DNA from: Planctomycetota bacterium
GTDB taxonomy: Bacteria > Planctomycetota > Phycisphaerae > WQYP01
Direction of reading: 5' to 3'
Length of the DNA stretch: 40,218 nucleotides
Assembly: GCA_021785435.1 (NCBI GenBank)
Contig: JAJYFE010000021.1
Coordinates: 1-40,218, forward strand
Shown here piece after piece: positions 32,531 through 40,218 of this stretch. Below the pieces are notes generated by a model, which saw only the letters and a program-made list of their open reading frames with translations, did not search any database and was not told the origin of the DNA. Both the position numbers and the translations under genes were made by a program. The stretch's first letter is position 1. The number at the start of each line of letters is the position of its first letter.

Positions 32531-34018
32531 ATGTCCACTAAACTTCTCCCCGAAGTAAAAACTTTCCTCACCGCCGCGCCGCGGCCCATGTACATCGGCG
32601 GCCAATTCGTTTTCGCCGCCGATGGTCAAACGTTCGACACGCACGATCCTGGCACGGGCGAAACCCTGGCGAGCGTGGCTGCGGGCGGCGCTGCGGAGAT
32701 TGACGCCGCGGTTGCCGCGGCGCAGAAGGCCTTCCGCGGTCCGCAGTGGTCCGGCCTGCCCGCCAACGATCGCGCGGTGATACTGCATCGCCTCGCCGAC
32801 CAGATCCAAAAACACGCAGCCGTCCTGGCCCAGCTCGAATCCCTGGATGTGGGCAAACCCCTGGCCCAGGCCGCCGGTTTTGATATTCCCGAGGCCAGCC
32901 GCGCCTTTCGTTATTTCGCCGATTTATCCGTGCATACGCGCCGCCGTGAACCGATCGCTCTAGCTGGCATGGATGCCTACACCGTTCGCGCGCCATATGG
33001 TGCGTGCGGCTTTATCCTTCCCTGGAATTTTCCATTCCTGCTGTTGGGCTGGAACTTAGCTCCGGCCCTGGCCGCCGGCAATACCGTGGTTCTTAAGCCG
33101 GCCGAAGATACGCCATTGTCCTCCTTATATTTTTGCCAGTTGGCCCAAGAGGCGGGGGTGCCGGATGGTGTGATTAACGTGGTTCCCGGGTTCGGCCGCA
33201 CGGCCGGGGCGGCTCTGGCCAAACACTCCGGGTTGTCCCGCATCGCCTTCACCGGTTCGCCGGAAGTTGGCCGCCTGGTCGGCGAAGCCTCCGGGCGCAA
33301 CCTGATACCTTGCAAGCTGGAACTGGGCGGTAAAGGCGCCGCGGTGGTGTTTGATGATGTGGATATCGGCAAAACCGCTGATCAGTTGGCCGCCGCGGTG
33401 ACGCTCAACTGCGGCCAGGTTTGCTGTACCGCCACCCGCTGGCTGGTGCAGGAGCGGATCTACGATCGGTTCGTCGATACGGTGCGCGATCGCTTAAAAC
33501 AAATCCATCTCGGTCATGGCCTGGACGCCTCCACCGAAATGGGACCGGTGGTTTCGGAAAAGCAGCGCCAGCGCGTACTGGGCTATTTGGACCAGGGCGT
33601 CAAGCAGGGCGCCACGGTGGTGCTGGAGGGCGGGGCGGCCGCGCCGCCCCAATCACCGCGCGGGTATTTTGTCAAGCCGGCCCTGTTGGCTGGTGCACCG
33701 GACAATGTTTGCGCCCGCGAGGAAATTTTCGGCCCGGTGGCCTATCTGCTTAAGTTCAAAACCGAAAATCAAGCGGTGGAGTTGGTCAATCATTCCCGTT
33801 ACGGGCTGGCCAATTCCGTCTGGACCGCGGATTTGGCGCGGGCCAATCGCGTCGCCGAGGCCTTGGTCGCCGGTAACTCCTGGATCAATGCCCACAACGT
33901 GTTCGCCTACGGTCTGCCGTACGGCGGAACCAATTTAAGCGGGTTCGGCGGTGGCGTGAACGGCCCCCAGACGCTGCTGGATTACCTCCGCGAACAATCC
34001 GTCGCCCGCCCGATGTAG
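32531..34018 (+). CDS. NAD(P)-dependent aldehyde dehydrogenase
   Basis: A 495-residue member of the ALDH superfamily, closest in look to betaine-aldehyde/phenylacetaldehyde types. MYIGGQFVFAADGQTFDTHDPGTGETL is the standard opening. CGFILPWNFPFLLLGWNLAPALAAGNTVVLKPAEDTPL is the cofactor-binding region with the catalytic Asn. IAFTGSPEVGRLV is the Rossmann glycine segment, LELGGKGAAVVFDD carries the general base Glu, and NCGQVCCTATR the nucleophile (Cys298 by count, with a second Cys after it). EEIFGPVAYLLKF and GLPYGGTNLSGFG close the fold. The start has AGGAGC eight bases upstream. It stands alone between the IS3 remnant and ligA, so the substrate cannot be inferred from context. Confidence 0.92.
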   Translation: MSTKLLPEVKTFLTAAPRPMYIGGQFVFAADGQTFDTHDPGTGETLASVAAGGAAEIDAAVAAAQKAFRGPQWSGLPANDRAVILHRLADQIQKHAAVLAQLESLDVGKPLAQAAGFDIPEASRAFRYFADLSVHTRRREPIALAGMDAYTVRAPYGACGFILPWNFPFLLLGWNLAPALAAGNTVVLKPAEDTPLSSLYFCQLAQEAGVPDGVINVVPGFGRTAGAALAKHSGLSRIAFTGSPEVGRLVGEASGRNLIPCKLELGGKGAAVVFDDVDIGKTADQLAAAVTLNCGQVCCTATRWLVQERIYDRFVDTVRDRLKQIHLGHGLDASTEMGPVVSEKQRQRVLGYLDQGVKQGATVVLEGGAAAPPQSPRGYFVKPALLAGAPDNVCAREEIFGPVAYLLKFKTENQAVELVNHSRYGLANSVWTADLARANRVAEALVAGNSWINAHNVFAYGLPYGGTNLSGFGGGVNGPQTLLDYLREQSVARPM

Positions 34019-34032
34019 GGCGGGTTATGGCA

Positions 34033-36108
34033 CTACCGGCGGCCTGGGGCAATGCGGCGGAGAAATTCCGTTTCGTCGATCACCTGAACCCCCCGCTGGC
34101 GGGCTTGGACAAGTTTTTCACCGGGATCTTCTCCGGCCAACACAAAAGATGTTTTCTTGCTGACGGTTTCGGCGGTTTTGCCACCGAGGGCTGCGATGGT
34201 TTGCTTAATCTGAGCGCGGGTAAACTGTTTTAGCGTGCCGGTGACCACGATGGTTTGACCAGTCAGAACACCGCCCGGGGCGGTAGCGGATGGCGGCGCC
34301 TGCGTGCACACACCCAGGCTGGCCAACTCACGCAGTAGTTCCAAGCCACCCCGGCGATGCAGGAAATCGTAAATGGACTGGCCGACTATTTCGCCGATGT
34401 CGGGAATGGATTGCAATTGGGTGATGTCGGCGGCGGCCAGAGCTTCGATATCAGGGCAATGCTCGGTCAGCACCGCCGCCGTGCGCACGCCGACATGGGG
34501 AATGCTCAACGCCGCCAGGAGCCGGGCCAAGCCGCGGGTTTTGCTTTGCGCGATGCCAGCCAGCAGATTTTCAGCGGATTTTTCGCCCATCCGTTCCAAT
34601 GGCAACAGATCGCGCCGCGTGAGTCGATACAGGTCCGGGATGGACTGGACCAAGCCGGCGGCCAAAAGTTGATCGATGATCGCCGGGCCAAGATTTTCGA
34701 TATCCATCTGCTGGCGACCGCCAAAGAATTTAAGCCGCTGGGCCAGTTGCGCCGGACAGCGCCCATTGGTGCAACGCACAAAACCGCCGGTGCGGACTAC
34801 CGGCTCCTGGCAGGAAGGGCAACGGGCCGGGGGTATGATGCGCTCCGCCGCCACGGGCCGCTGTGGTGCTACCACCCCCACGACATAAGGAATCACTTCG
34901 CCGGCCTTTTCGACGATCACGCGGTCGTGCAGCCGGATGTCCTTACGTTCGATCTCATCAAAGTTGTGCAGGCTCGCCCGATACACCTGGGTGCCGCTGA
35001 TGAACACAGGGGGGGAGAACTCGGCTACCGGTGTGATGGTGCCGGTCTTGCCGACCTGAAACAGGACGCGGGCCAACTGGGTTGTGGCCTGCTCGGGCTG
35101 GTATTTGAAGGCGATGCACCAGCGCGGCGCCCGGGCGGTGGAGCCAAGGTCCCGGCGCTGAGCCAGGTTGTCCACTTTAATCACGACGCCATCGGTGTCG
35201 AAGGGGAGATTTTTGCGGGCCTCGGCGAAATAACGCACAAATTTCAGCGCTTCGGATATGTCGGCGGCCGCGGTCAGGTGGGGCGGCAGGTCAAATCCCA
35301 CCGTTTGGAGGAATGCCAGCCATTGCCGGTAGCCGGTGAAGTCGAAGCCTTCCACCACGCCCTGGCCGTGGGGCAGGAAACGTAACTTTCGCGCTGCCAC
35401 CAGACGCGGATCCAACAGCTTCAGGGTGCCGGCGGCGGTATTGCGCGGGTTGGCGTAAGACTCCTCGCCCAGTTCTTCCTGTTGCTGGTTGATCCGCAGG
35501 AACTGGCGGCGGGTTAGAAAGGCCTCGCCCCGCACTTCCAGCACATCGGGTACGGTTGGGGGGAGAACCAGCGGCGTGGTTTCCGCGGCGGCATGGATCG
35601 ACCGGTCCGCAGCGACCGCCTGCGGCGGATGCAGCAGCAGCGGGATATTACCAATCGTGCGGGCATTGGCGGTGACATCATCGCCGGTGGCGCCATCGCC
35701 ACGGGTAGCGGCCAAGACGAGGCGGCCCTTTTCATAGCGCAGGGACAGCGAGACCCCATCGATTTTCGGTTCACAAGTATAGGAAAACGATGCGGTTCCG
35801 AGAAGTTTGCGCACCCGGGCGTCGAAGGCCAGCAATTCGCCCTCGGTGTACGTATTATCGATGGAGATCATGGCAATGGCGTGGCTGACGCAAGCAAAAC
35901 CCGTCACCGGTTCGCCGGCCACGCGCTGGGTCGGAGAGTCGGGCGTGATCAAATCCGGGTGCGCTGCCTCCAGGTCACGCAGTTGGTGAAAGAGAGCATC
36001 GTATTCCGTATCCGTGATTTCAGGGTGGGCCTGATCGTAATAGAGCCGATCGTGCCGGCGGATGCACTGGCGTAGTTGCTCAATCTGGGCGGCGACGGCG
36101 GAGGTCAT
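34033..36108 (-). CDS. ligA: NAD-dependent DNA ligase
   Basis: Seals nicks in replication and repair, using NAD. The start is set at 36108 (MTSAVAAQIEQLRQ), giving 691 residues, the normal length; upstream reading is implausible. Domains in order: Ia (YYDQAHPEITDTEYDALFHQLRDLE), the adenylation domain with Lys115 in TCEPKIDGVSLSLRYEKG, AFLTRRQFLRINQQ and KFRKNLPFDTDGVVIKV-like segment, the OB fold (VGKTGTITPVAEFSPPVFISGTQV), a Cys4 zinc finger (CPSCQEPVVRTGGFVRCTNGRC), the helix-hairpin-helix region, and a C-terminal BRCT domain (GQTIVVTGTLKQFTRAQIKQTIAALGGK). All key parts are present. It converges with the aldehyde dehydrogenase (14 bases apart) and diverges from tsf. Confidence 0.97.
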   Translation of the reverse strand: MTSAVAAQIEQLRQCIRRHDRLYYDQAHPEITDTEYDALFHQLRDLEAAHPDLITPDSPTQRVAGEPVTGFACVSHAIAMISIDNTYTEGELLAFDARVRKLLGTASFSYTCEPKIDGVSLSLRYEKGRLVLAATRGDGATGDDVTANARTIGNIPLLLHPPQAVAADRSIHAAAETTPLVLPPTVPDVLEVRGEAFLTRRQFLRINQQQEELGEESYANPRNTAAGTLKLLDPRLVAARKLRFLPHGQGVVEGFDFTGYRQWLAFLQTVGFDLPPHLTAAADISEALKFVRYFAEARKNLPFDTDGVVIKVDNLAQRRDLGSTARAPRWCIAFKYQPEQATTQLARVLFQVGKTGTITPVAEFSPPVFISGTQVYRASLHNFDEIERKDIRLHDRVIVEKAGEVIPYVVGVVAPQRPVAAERIIPPARCPSCQEPVVRTGGFVRCTNGRCPAQLAQRLKFFGGRQQMDIENLGPAIIDQLLAAGLVQSIPDLYRLTRRDLLPLERMGEKSAENLLAGIAQSKTRGLARLLAALSIPHVGVRTAAVLTEHCPDIEALAAADITQLQSIPDIGEIVGQSIYDFLHRRGGLELLRELASLGVCTQAPPSATAPGGVLTGQTIVVTGTLKQFTRAQIKQTIAALGGKTAETVSKKTSFVLAGEDPGEKLVQARQRGVQVIDETEFLRRIAPGRR

Positions 36109-36458
36109 GGCGTAACGGCTCCCCAATGGCGATAAGGCGGCTGGGCCACGACAAAATCCGTCAATCCACAAAGCGACGCAGCACGGCCGGCGCCACAAGG
36201 ATAAGTCGTGATTCTACCCCCGCAACACGCGAAAAACACGAAACGGCGAGATGCCCTTTTTTTCGGGTGCGCCTGGCGGATTTAGCACGCCAGTGGCGTA
36301 TCCGTCAAACCGCTTCTCTATTGTCTTTCGGAGAAACCGGCCGAAACGTGGTACTGCGTACTGCGGTTGGACGCGGACCGGTGAATTCCTTAGAATGGCC
36401 GCCGTTGCCGTCCGGCGGTGACACTATCAGGATTGGGTATCAGGTGGAGGATGGTTTT
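36109..36458. other. Divergent control region between ligA and tsf
   Basis: The 350 bases hold no gene. A TAGAAT box on the minus strand (36216-36211) with a weak -35 could serve ligA. The tsf promoter lies at 36367-36396. Confidence 0.5.
36367..36396 (+). promoter_or_regulatory. Promoter for tsf
   Basis: TTGGAC (36367-36372), 18-base spacer, TAGAAT (36391-36396). The leader would be about 55 bases, with GGAGG eight to nine bases before ATG 36459. Confidence 0.5.
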
Positions 36459-37331
36459 ATGACCGCCATTAGTGCCAAGGATGTAATGACACTGCGGGCA
36501 CGCACCAATGCGGGGATGATGGATGCGAAAAAGGCTTTGCAGGAAGCAGACGGAGATATGGAAAAGGCCGGCGATTTGCTCCGCCAATGGGGCCGGGGCC
36601 GGGCGGCCGTGCGCACATCGATGGAAATGAAGGAAGGGCTGATCGGCGGCTGCATCAGTGCCGATGGTCAGTTGGGGGTATTGTTACGGCTGGGTTGCCA
36701 AACCGATTTTGTGGCGCGCAATGACGCGTTTGTGAAACTCCTCAACGATCTGGTGCAGCTGGCCCTGGCCAACGCCGTGCCGACGCCAGCGGAATTAAAC
36801 CGACTGGCCTGGCCGGACGGCTCCGGGCGCACTGTGGAAGCGGTGATTAAGGAACTGGCCGGCGGCACGATCAAAGAAAACCTGGCGGTGACGGGGTTGG
36901 CGCGATTTCAAACCTCCCACGGCCAGGTGGGCAGTTACGTGCACCACAACGCCAAAGTGGGTTGCCTGGTGCAGGTGGACGGCGCCGCCCATGCCGCGGT
37001 GCGCGTATTGATTAGCGAAGTGGCGATGCATATCACCGCTGGTGTGCCGTTTGTACCGCTGGCGATCAGTCGTGAACAGGTCGAGCCGGCGGTGGTGGAA
37101 AAAGAAAGGCGGCTGGCTGCCGAAGCGATTACAGGCAAACCCCCCGCCATCGTTGAAAAAATCGTTACGGGTAAGGTGGAAAAGTTTTTTGCCGATCAGG
37201 TGCTGTTGGAGCAGCCGTTCGTGAAAGACGAAAAGCGGAAGATTAGCGATCTACTGGCGGCGACTTCCGCGGCGGTGGGGACGAAGTTGCAGATCGTCCG
37301 CTTCGCCCGGTTCAAGGTGGGGGAGGTTTAG
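36459..37331 (+). CDS. tsf: Translation elongation factor Ts
   Basis: Recharges EF-Tu with GTP. The 290-residue length fits. The N-terminal UBA-like module reads VMTLRARTNAGMMDAKKALQEADGDMEKAGDLLRQWG, and CQTDFVARNDAF (Asp83-Phe84) is the segment that inserts into EF-Tu. IKENLAVTGLARFQT, SYVHHNAKVGCLVQVDG and VAMHITAGVPFVPL mark the core subdomains; LLEQPFVKDEKRKISDLL is the coiled-coil to C-terminus region. VVEKERRLAAEAITGKP is typical of the family. In most bacteria rpsB sits directly upstream; here ligA is upstream instead. Downstream are pyrH and frr in the usual order, but with a 351-base gap to pyrH. Confidence 0.96.
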   Translation: MTAISAKDVMTLRARTNAGMMDAKKALQEADGDMEKAGDLLRQWGRGRAAVRTSMEMKEGLIGGCISADGQLGVLLRLGCQTDFVARNDAFVKLLNDLVQLALANAVPTPAELNRLAWPDGSGRTVEAVIKELAGGTIKENLAVTGLARFQTSHGQVGSYVHHNAKVGCLVQVDGAAHAAVRVLISEVAMHITAGVPFVPLAISREQVEPAVVEKERRLAAEAITGKPPAIVEKIVTGKVEKFFADQVLLEQPFVKDEKRKISDLLAATSAAVGTKLQIVRFARFKVGEV

Positions 37332-37682
37332 GTTTGCAGGGTTGGCTTTTAGGCGCCGGAATTTTCGTGAACGTTCTAAGCTCGACTTTTGCCGATTTCG
37401 GAGGAACCGGAAAGCGTGATTTTACTGGCCTGCTAGGAGGGCGTGGACTTTTTGCACACCCGCATAGCAGACGGGGTGTGCAAAAACTCGCCCTGCTACC
37501 GCGAATTCTGAAGGATTCGACCATTTACGCCCCCGAAAAACGGCAAAAGTCGAGCTAAGGCGGTAGCCGGAAGCTGGAAACCAGGAACCAGGAACGAGAA
37601 ACCAAAAACCAGAAGCTCGCAACCCGAAACTCGTAACCTGCGGTTGGGTGGAGCGGAAGAGCCTCAGGTTGAAGGCATCGAT
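37332..37682. other. Gap between tsf and pyrH filled by repeats
   Basis: No gene is supported. It holds a 178-base palindromic element (37379-37556) and then a purine-rich run of near-direct repeats (about 37565-37640) built from GGAAACCAGGAACCAGGAAC-like units followed by GAAGCTCGCAACCCGAAACTC. No ribosome binding site of quality precedes pyrH. Confidence 0.6.
37379..37556. repeat. MITE-like palindromic element between tsf and pyrH
   Basis: Terminal arms AGCTCGACTTTTGCCG (37379-37394) and CGGCAAAAGTCGAGCT (37541-37556) are perfect inverted repeats of 16 bases, extended by a further seven with one bulge. An inner perfect pair, TTTTTGCACACCC and GGGTGTGCAAAAA, flanks a short loop near 37471. 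GGGCG and CGCCC pair between the two. The whole element can fold into one long hairpin. It carries no reading frame. Confidence 0.8.
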
Positions 37683-38435
37683 ATGGCGTCACGTTATCAC
37701 CGGATTGTGCTGAAGATATCGGGGGAGGGCTTCTGCCGCGATGGTGGCAATGGCTTGGACTTGGCGGCGCTGGCCGGCATTGCCGAACAGATTGCGCAGG
37801 TCGCGCGTGGCGGCGTACAGGTGGCGGTGGTGATCGGCGGAGGTAACTTTGTGCGTGGTCAGACCCTGGCGGCTTCGGGGCAAATCCAGCGTGCCACCGC
37901 CGACTATATGGGAATGCTGGCCACGGTGATGAACGCCATGGCCCTGCAGGACACCCTGGAGGGTCTAGGCCAGGCCACACGCGTGGCCAGCGCTCTGCCC
38001 GTGATTCAGGTCTGCGAGCCGTTTATCCGCCGCAAAGTGATGCATCATCTGGAGAAAGGGATGGTGGTGGTGCTGGCGGCGGGCGTGGGCAGCCCCTTCT
38101 TCACCACGGATACTTGTGCCGCGCTGCGTGCCACCGAATTGCATGCCGAGGTGCTGCTGAAGGCGACCAAGGTGGACGGCGTTTATGAGAGCGATCCGGG
38201 GCGCAATCCGGCGGCGCGCTGCTTCAAGCGCCTGACCTATCGGCAGGTTATCACGGATAACCTGCGGGTGATGGACCTAACCGCGGTGAGTCTGGCAATG
38301 GAAAGCAATATTCCGATCGTGGTGTTCAATCTCAAGACCCGGGATAACATCAGCCGGGCGGCTGCGGGCGAGCCGATCGGGACGCTTATTTGCGGAGAGG
38401 GCCGGGAAACGAATCAAGTAAAAAACAAAAAGTAA
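37683..38435 (+). CDS. pyrH: UMP kinase
   Basis: Phosphorylates UMP to UDP; bacterial type of the amino-acid-kinase fold. The start at 37683 gives MASRYHRIVLKISGEGF, the standard opening, and 250 residues. VAVVIGGGNFVRGQ is the UMP/ATP glycine loop; ADYMGMLATVMNAMALQDTLE and GVGSPFFTTDTCAALRATELHAEVLLKATKVDGVYESDP are the highly conserved central segments; VMDLTAVSLAMESNIPIVVFNL closes the fold. The final residues (NQVKNKK) come from an A-rich repeat like that at the end of cobB. No good ribosome binding site is seen. The gap to frr is 75 bases. Confidence 0.97.
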   Translation: MASRYHRIVLKISGEGFCRDGGNGLDLAALAGIAEQIAQVARGGVQVAVVIGGGNFVRGQTLAASGQIQRATADYMGMLATVMNAMALQDTLEGLGQATRVASALPVIQVCEPFIRRKVMHHLEKGMVVVLAAGVGSPFFTTDTCAALRATELHAEVLLKATKVDGVYESDPGRNPAARCFKRLTYRQVITDNLRVMDLTAVSLAMESNIPIVVFNLKTRDNISRAAAGEPIGTLICGEGRETNQVKNKK

Positions 38436-38510
38436 AAAGGAAAAAGGGGGCCGCAGTGGAATTCCGGATGGCTTGCACCTTTTCTTTTTTTCCGGAGAGG
38501 ATATCGCGCC

Positions 38511-39071
38511 ATGCCAGTAGATGAAATTCTTTTCGAAGCCGAAGAACACATGGAAAAGGCGCTGGAGCACTTGAACCATGAATTGCGTGGCTTGCGCACC
38601 GGCCGGGCCAGCACCTCGCTGGTGGAATTTATCAAAGTCGACTATTACGGCACGCCGACGGACCTGCGGTCCCTGGCCTCATTAACCACGCCGGACGCCG
38701 CGTGTATTGTGGTTAAGCCCTTCGATCCGGGGAGCCTGAAGGACATTTTGCGGGCGCTGGAAACGGCTAATCTGGGGATCAACCCGCACAACGATGGCAA
38801 GCAGATTCGCCTGGTGTTGCCGCCGCTGTCCGGGGAACGGCGCCAGCAGATCCTGGGCCAGGTCAAGGAAGCGGCGGAGCGCTGCCGGGTGGCGGTGCGC
38901 AATATCCGCCGGGACGCCAACAAGCATATCGACCAGGAGGAAAAAGAGGCGGGGCTTTCCGAAGATGCGGCGCGGCGCGCCCGGGACGAAGTGCAAGAGC
39001 TGCTCAAGAAATTCGAAACGCGGGTTGAAGAAGCCATTCGGGTCAAAGAAAAAGAAATTATGCAGGTATAA
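38511..39071 (+). CDS. frr: Ribosome recycling factor
   Basis: Splits the post-termination ribosome with EF-G. At 186 residues it has the standard length. EAEEHMEKALEHLNHELRGLRTGRASTSLVEFIKVDYYGTPTDLRSLASLTTPDA is the conserved first half with the GRAS motif; GINPHNDGKQIRLVLPPLSGERRQQIL is the hinge and beta part; VRNIRRDANKHIDQ and the long charged C-terminal helix complete domain I. GGAGAGG lies 11 bases before the ATG. This ends the tsf-pyrH-frr run. Confidence 0.97.
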   Translation: MPVDEILFEAEEHMEKALEHLNHELRGLRTGRASTSLVEFIKVDYYGTPTDLRSLASLTTPDAACIVVKPFDPGSLKDILRALETANLGINPHNDGKQIRLVLPPLSGERRQQILGQVKEAAERCRVAVRNIRRDANKHIDQEEKEAGLSEDAARRARDEVQELLKKFETRVEEAIRVKEKEIMQV

Positions 39072-39203
39072 GGGCGCCCCCTTTTTCCGGCTGGCGAAGA
39101 CGGTATCAGACACCGTTTACCGGCAAGTGCTCGAATCTTCCCACATCGGCGGCGACGGGGCGGGTGGAGGGGAAGAAACGCGGGGATAATGCGACAGCAG
39201 GCT

Positions 39204-39694
39204 TTAGAAACCAGATACGGCATCCATAAAGGAATCAGGCGAAACGACCTGCAACGCTGGCGCCAGGCGGCGGAATTGCCGGCCAAGCGCTGAGTGGTCG
39301 GTCCTCAGCGAGAGTAAATCCTTGTCGCGGGGGACCAAGTAATCGGCGCCGGCGGTGATCGCCAGGTCGATATAGGGTTCGTCGGCGGGATCGCGCGGAA
39401 AATCAAGCGTGTGCTGGAGCCGTCGAATCAGGGTGGCGCGGAAACACAGGCGTTGTAGGAACGCACCAATGCGCTCGGGCGTCATGTTGGCGCTGATGGC
39501 AATAACCTCTGGATAATTGAGCACCCGCCGGAGTTCGGCGCAGGGTTTGACGGCTGACAAACAATTCCACGTGACCAGCTTCGATTTGTTCCAAGCATCC
39601 GGCGGCCGGTCCGTCGAAGGCAATGGCGTGGACCAGCGCATTGCAATCGAAGACGGCGCGGGGGCGGGCGCCGCAGCCCCCCTGGGCGGCTCAT
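39204..39694 (-). pseudogene. PIN-domain toxin (VapC-like), frameshifted
   Basis: Starts at ATG 39694 (MSRPGGLRRPP). In a second frame follows RAVFDCNALVHAIAFDGPAAGCLEQIEAGHVELFVSRQTL, with the first PIN aspartate in FDCN. In a third frame comes AELRRVLNYPEVIAISANMTPERI, then DEPYIDLAITAGADYLVPRDKDLL with the later PIN acids. One shift is repaired by removing one C in CCTGCGCCG near 39538; the other lies in the C-rich run near 39668. With both shifts the RNase is not made. Its start overlaps the stop of the antitoxin remnant as ATGA, the usual arrangement of such pairs. Confidence 0.8.
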
Positions 39695-39969
39695 CGATTT
39701 TTCCTGTGGGAGCGCGGACGCCGCGCGAAGGACTGGCGGCGGGCGCGATCGACGATTCTATCTAATTGGCCTTCGGTGACTCCGCCCGCTCAAAAATCCT
39801 CGCGTATCGGGCGCAGCAGATCCGCAAAGGGTTGGTCCGCGAGTATGGAACGTTCCACGAGGAAACGCACATATTGCGGCACCGTCTGCCCCGTGCGCTT
39901 CGCCTTCCTTTAGAGCACACCGAATTCCTTGCGAGGGAAAGCAATCTCCGGTAGGGATAAAGTAGTCAT
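39691..39969 (-). pseudogene. VapB-like antitoxin remnant
   Basis: Begins MTTLSLPEIAFPRKEFGVL and meets TAA after 19 codons. Without a frame change it resumes as RKAKRTGQTVPQYVRFLVERSILADQPFADLLRPIREDF, meets TGA, and ends with a helical basic tail (EGQLDRIVDRARRQSFARRP). PQYVRFLVERS is the recognisable helical antitoxin part. Two nonsense codons make it a pseudogene. The final TGA overlaps the ATG of the toxin remnant. An AT-rich box (TATATTTATT) lies just before the start. Confidence 0.7.
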
Positions 39970-40051
39970 AATAAATATAGTGTACCGCTGGCCGGGCGGG
40001 CCGCAAAGCGGTTTGTTATGGGTGTGACAATTTTTCCGAGAGGGTTGTGGG

Positions 40052-40098
40052 GCAGGCTTTCCAGCCTGCGCCGTCCCTCGGCAGGCTGGAAAGCCTGC
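40052..40098. repeat. Perfect 18-base inverted repeat
   Basis: GCAGGCTTTCCAGCCTGC (40052-40069) and GCAGGCTGGAAAGCCTGC (40081-40098) are exact reverse complements around 11 bases. Each arm is itself nearly palindromic (GCAGGCT...AGCCTGC). I see only this copy here, but the wording resembles a dispersed repeat of planctomycete intergenic regions. Confidence 0.8.
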
Positions 40099-40218
40099 AC
40101 TACAAGGCGCATGTCGCGCCCGGAGGCGCCGGCCCCCTCCCGGAATAAGTGGCGCGCCCTTTGTTATCTCCCTGTTATTTTCCGGCACCCATGAAACCCG
40201 GCGGGTGCTCAAATCTTC

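Noticed and set aside
34357-35385. Long open frame on the plus strand across the ligase gene
   Set aside because: Antisense to ligA, which is complete; no recognisable domain.
37565-37640. Possible CRISPR-like array of GAAACCAGGAACCAGG units
   Set aside because: Units are short, irregular and have no spacers of constant length; it is a simple degenerate repeat.
39098-39115. Terminator after frr (ACGGT-ATCAGAC-ACCGT)
   Set aside because: The stem is only five base pairs and followed by three T's, too weak to call.

Overview
The window looks like a chromosomal segment of a GC-rich planctomycete, most likely of the class Phycisphaerae. The evidence is a pseudopilin of the planctomycete/lentisphaera type, a rhomboid protease with a TPR tail, a SPOR-like 'SDAYY' membrane protein, a eukaryote-like glycogen branching enzyme beside a KIGGIG-type glycogen synthase, and many short dispersed palindromes. 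This placement is inference from family resemblance; no rRNA or tRNA was seen to confirm it.

Layout. 0.2-9.0 kb is a carbohydrate-response locus read leftward: a GntR-LacI hybrid regulator, a long-leader pseudopilin, a Tat-exported hydrolase-like protein whose ribosome binding site lies inside the pseudopilin gene, a sugar-type solute-binding protein, and a wrecked WbsX/GH99-like gene. 9.2-11.4 kb carries ispD and a cobyrinate a,c-diamide synthase. 11.4-14.7 kb is an eroded accessory stretch: an IS630 remnant, a DUF4160-DUF2442 fusion with an N-terminal frameshift, and a truncated DNA methyltransferase, with an intact ApgM-like phosphomutase/kinase between them. 14.7-22.3 kb holds a DegT aminotransferase, glycogen synthase, a SPOR-like protein, a HAD phosphatase, a membrane protein of unknown role and a small lipoprotein; two divergent small transcripts are predicted between the last two. 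22.4-23.6 kb is an IS5-type element with good inverted repeats but a damaged transposase. 23.8-31.5 kb has a soluble histidine kinase coupled to gpmI, a rhomboid-TPR protein, a family 2 glycosyltransferase and the branching enzyme. 31.6-32.2 kb is an IS3 remnant. 32.5-39.1 kb is mostly housekeeping: aldehyde dehydrogenase, NAD-dependent DNA ligase, then tsf, pyrH and frr, with a large palindromic element between tsf and pyrH. 39.2-40.2 kb holds a dead VapBC-like toxin-antitoxin pair and a strong inverted repeat.

How it fits together. Glycogen synthesis (synthase and branching enzyme), lower glycolysis (GpmI), isoprenoid and cobamide precursors, and translation/nucleotide genes are intact. The mobile and defence-related genes (three transposases, methyltransferase, toxin-antitoxin) are all broken. 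A short GTCGCC/GGCGAC hairpin recurs inside or beside several of the broken genes and inside the regulator, so it looks like a mobile palindrome that prefers, or is tolerated in, decaying DNA.

The best leads for something new are the CU-rich small RNA candidate at 21440-21536, the divergent promoters that share a palindromic TTGCAA -35 box, the promoter-to-ATG spacings that imply leaderless mRNAs, and the pseudopilin-linked sugar locus with three nested in-frame starts.
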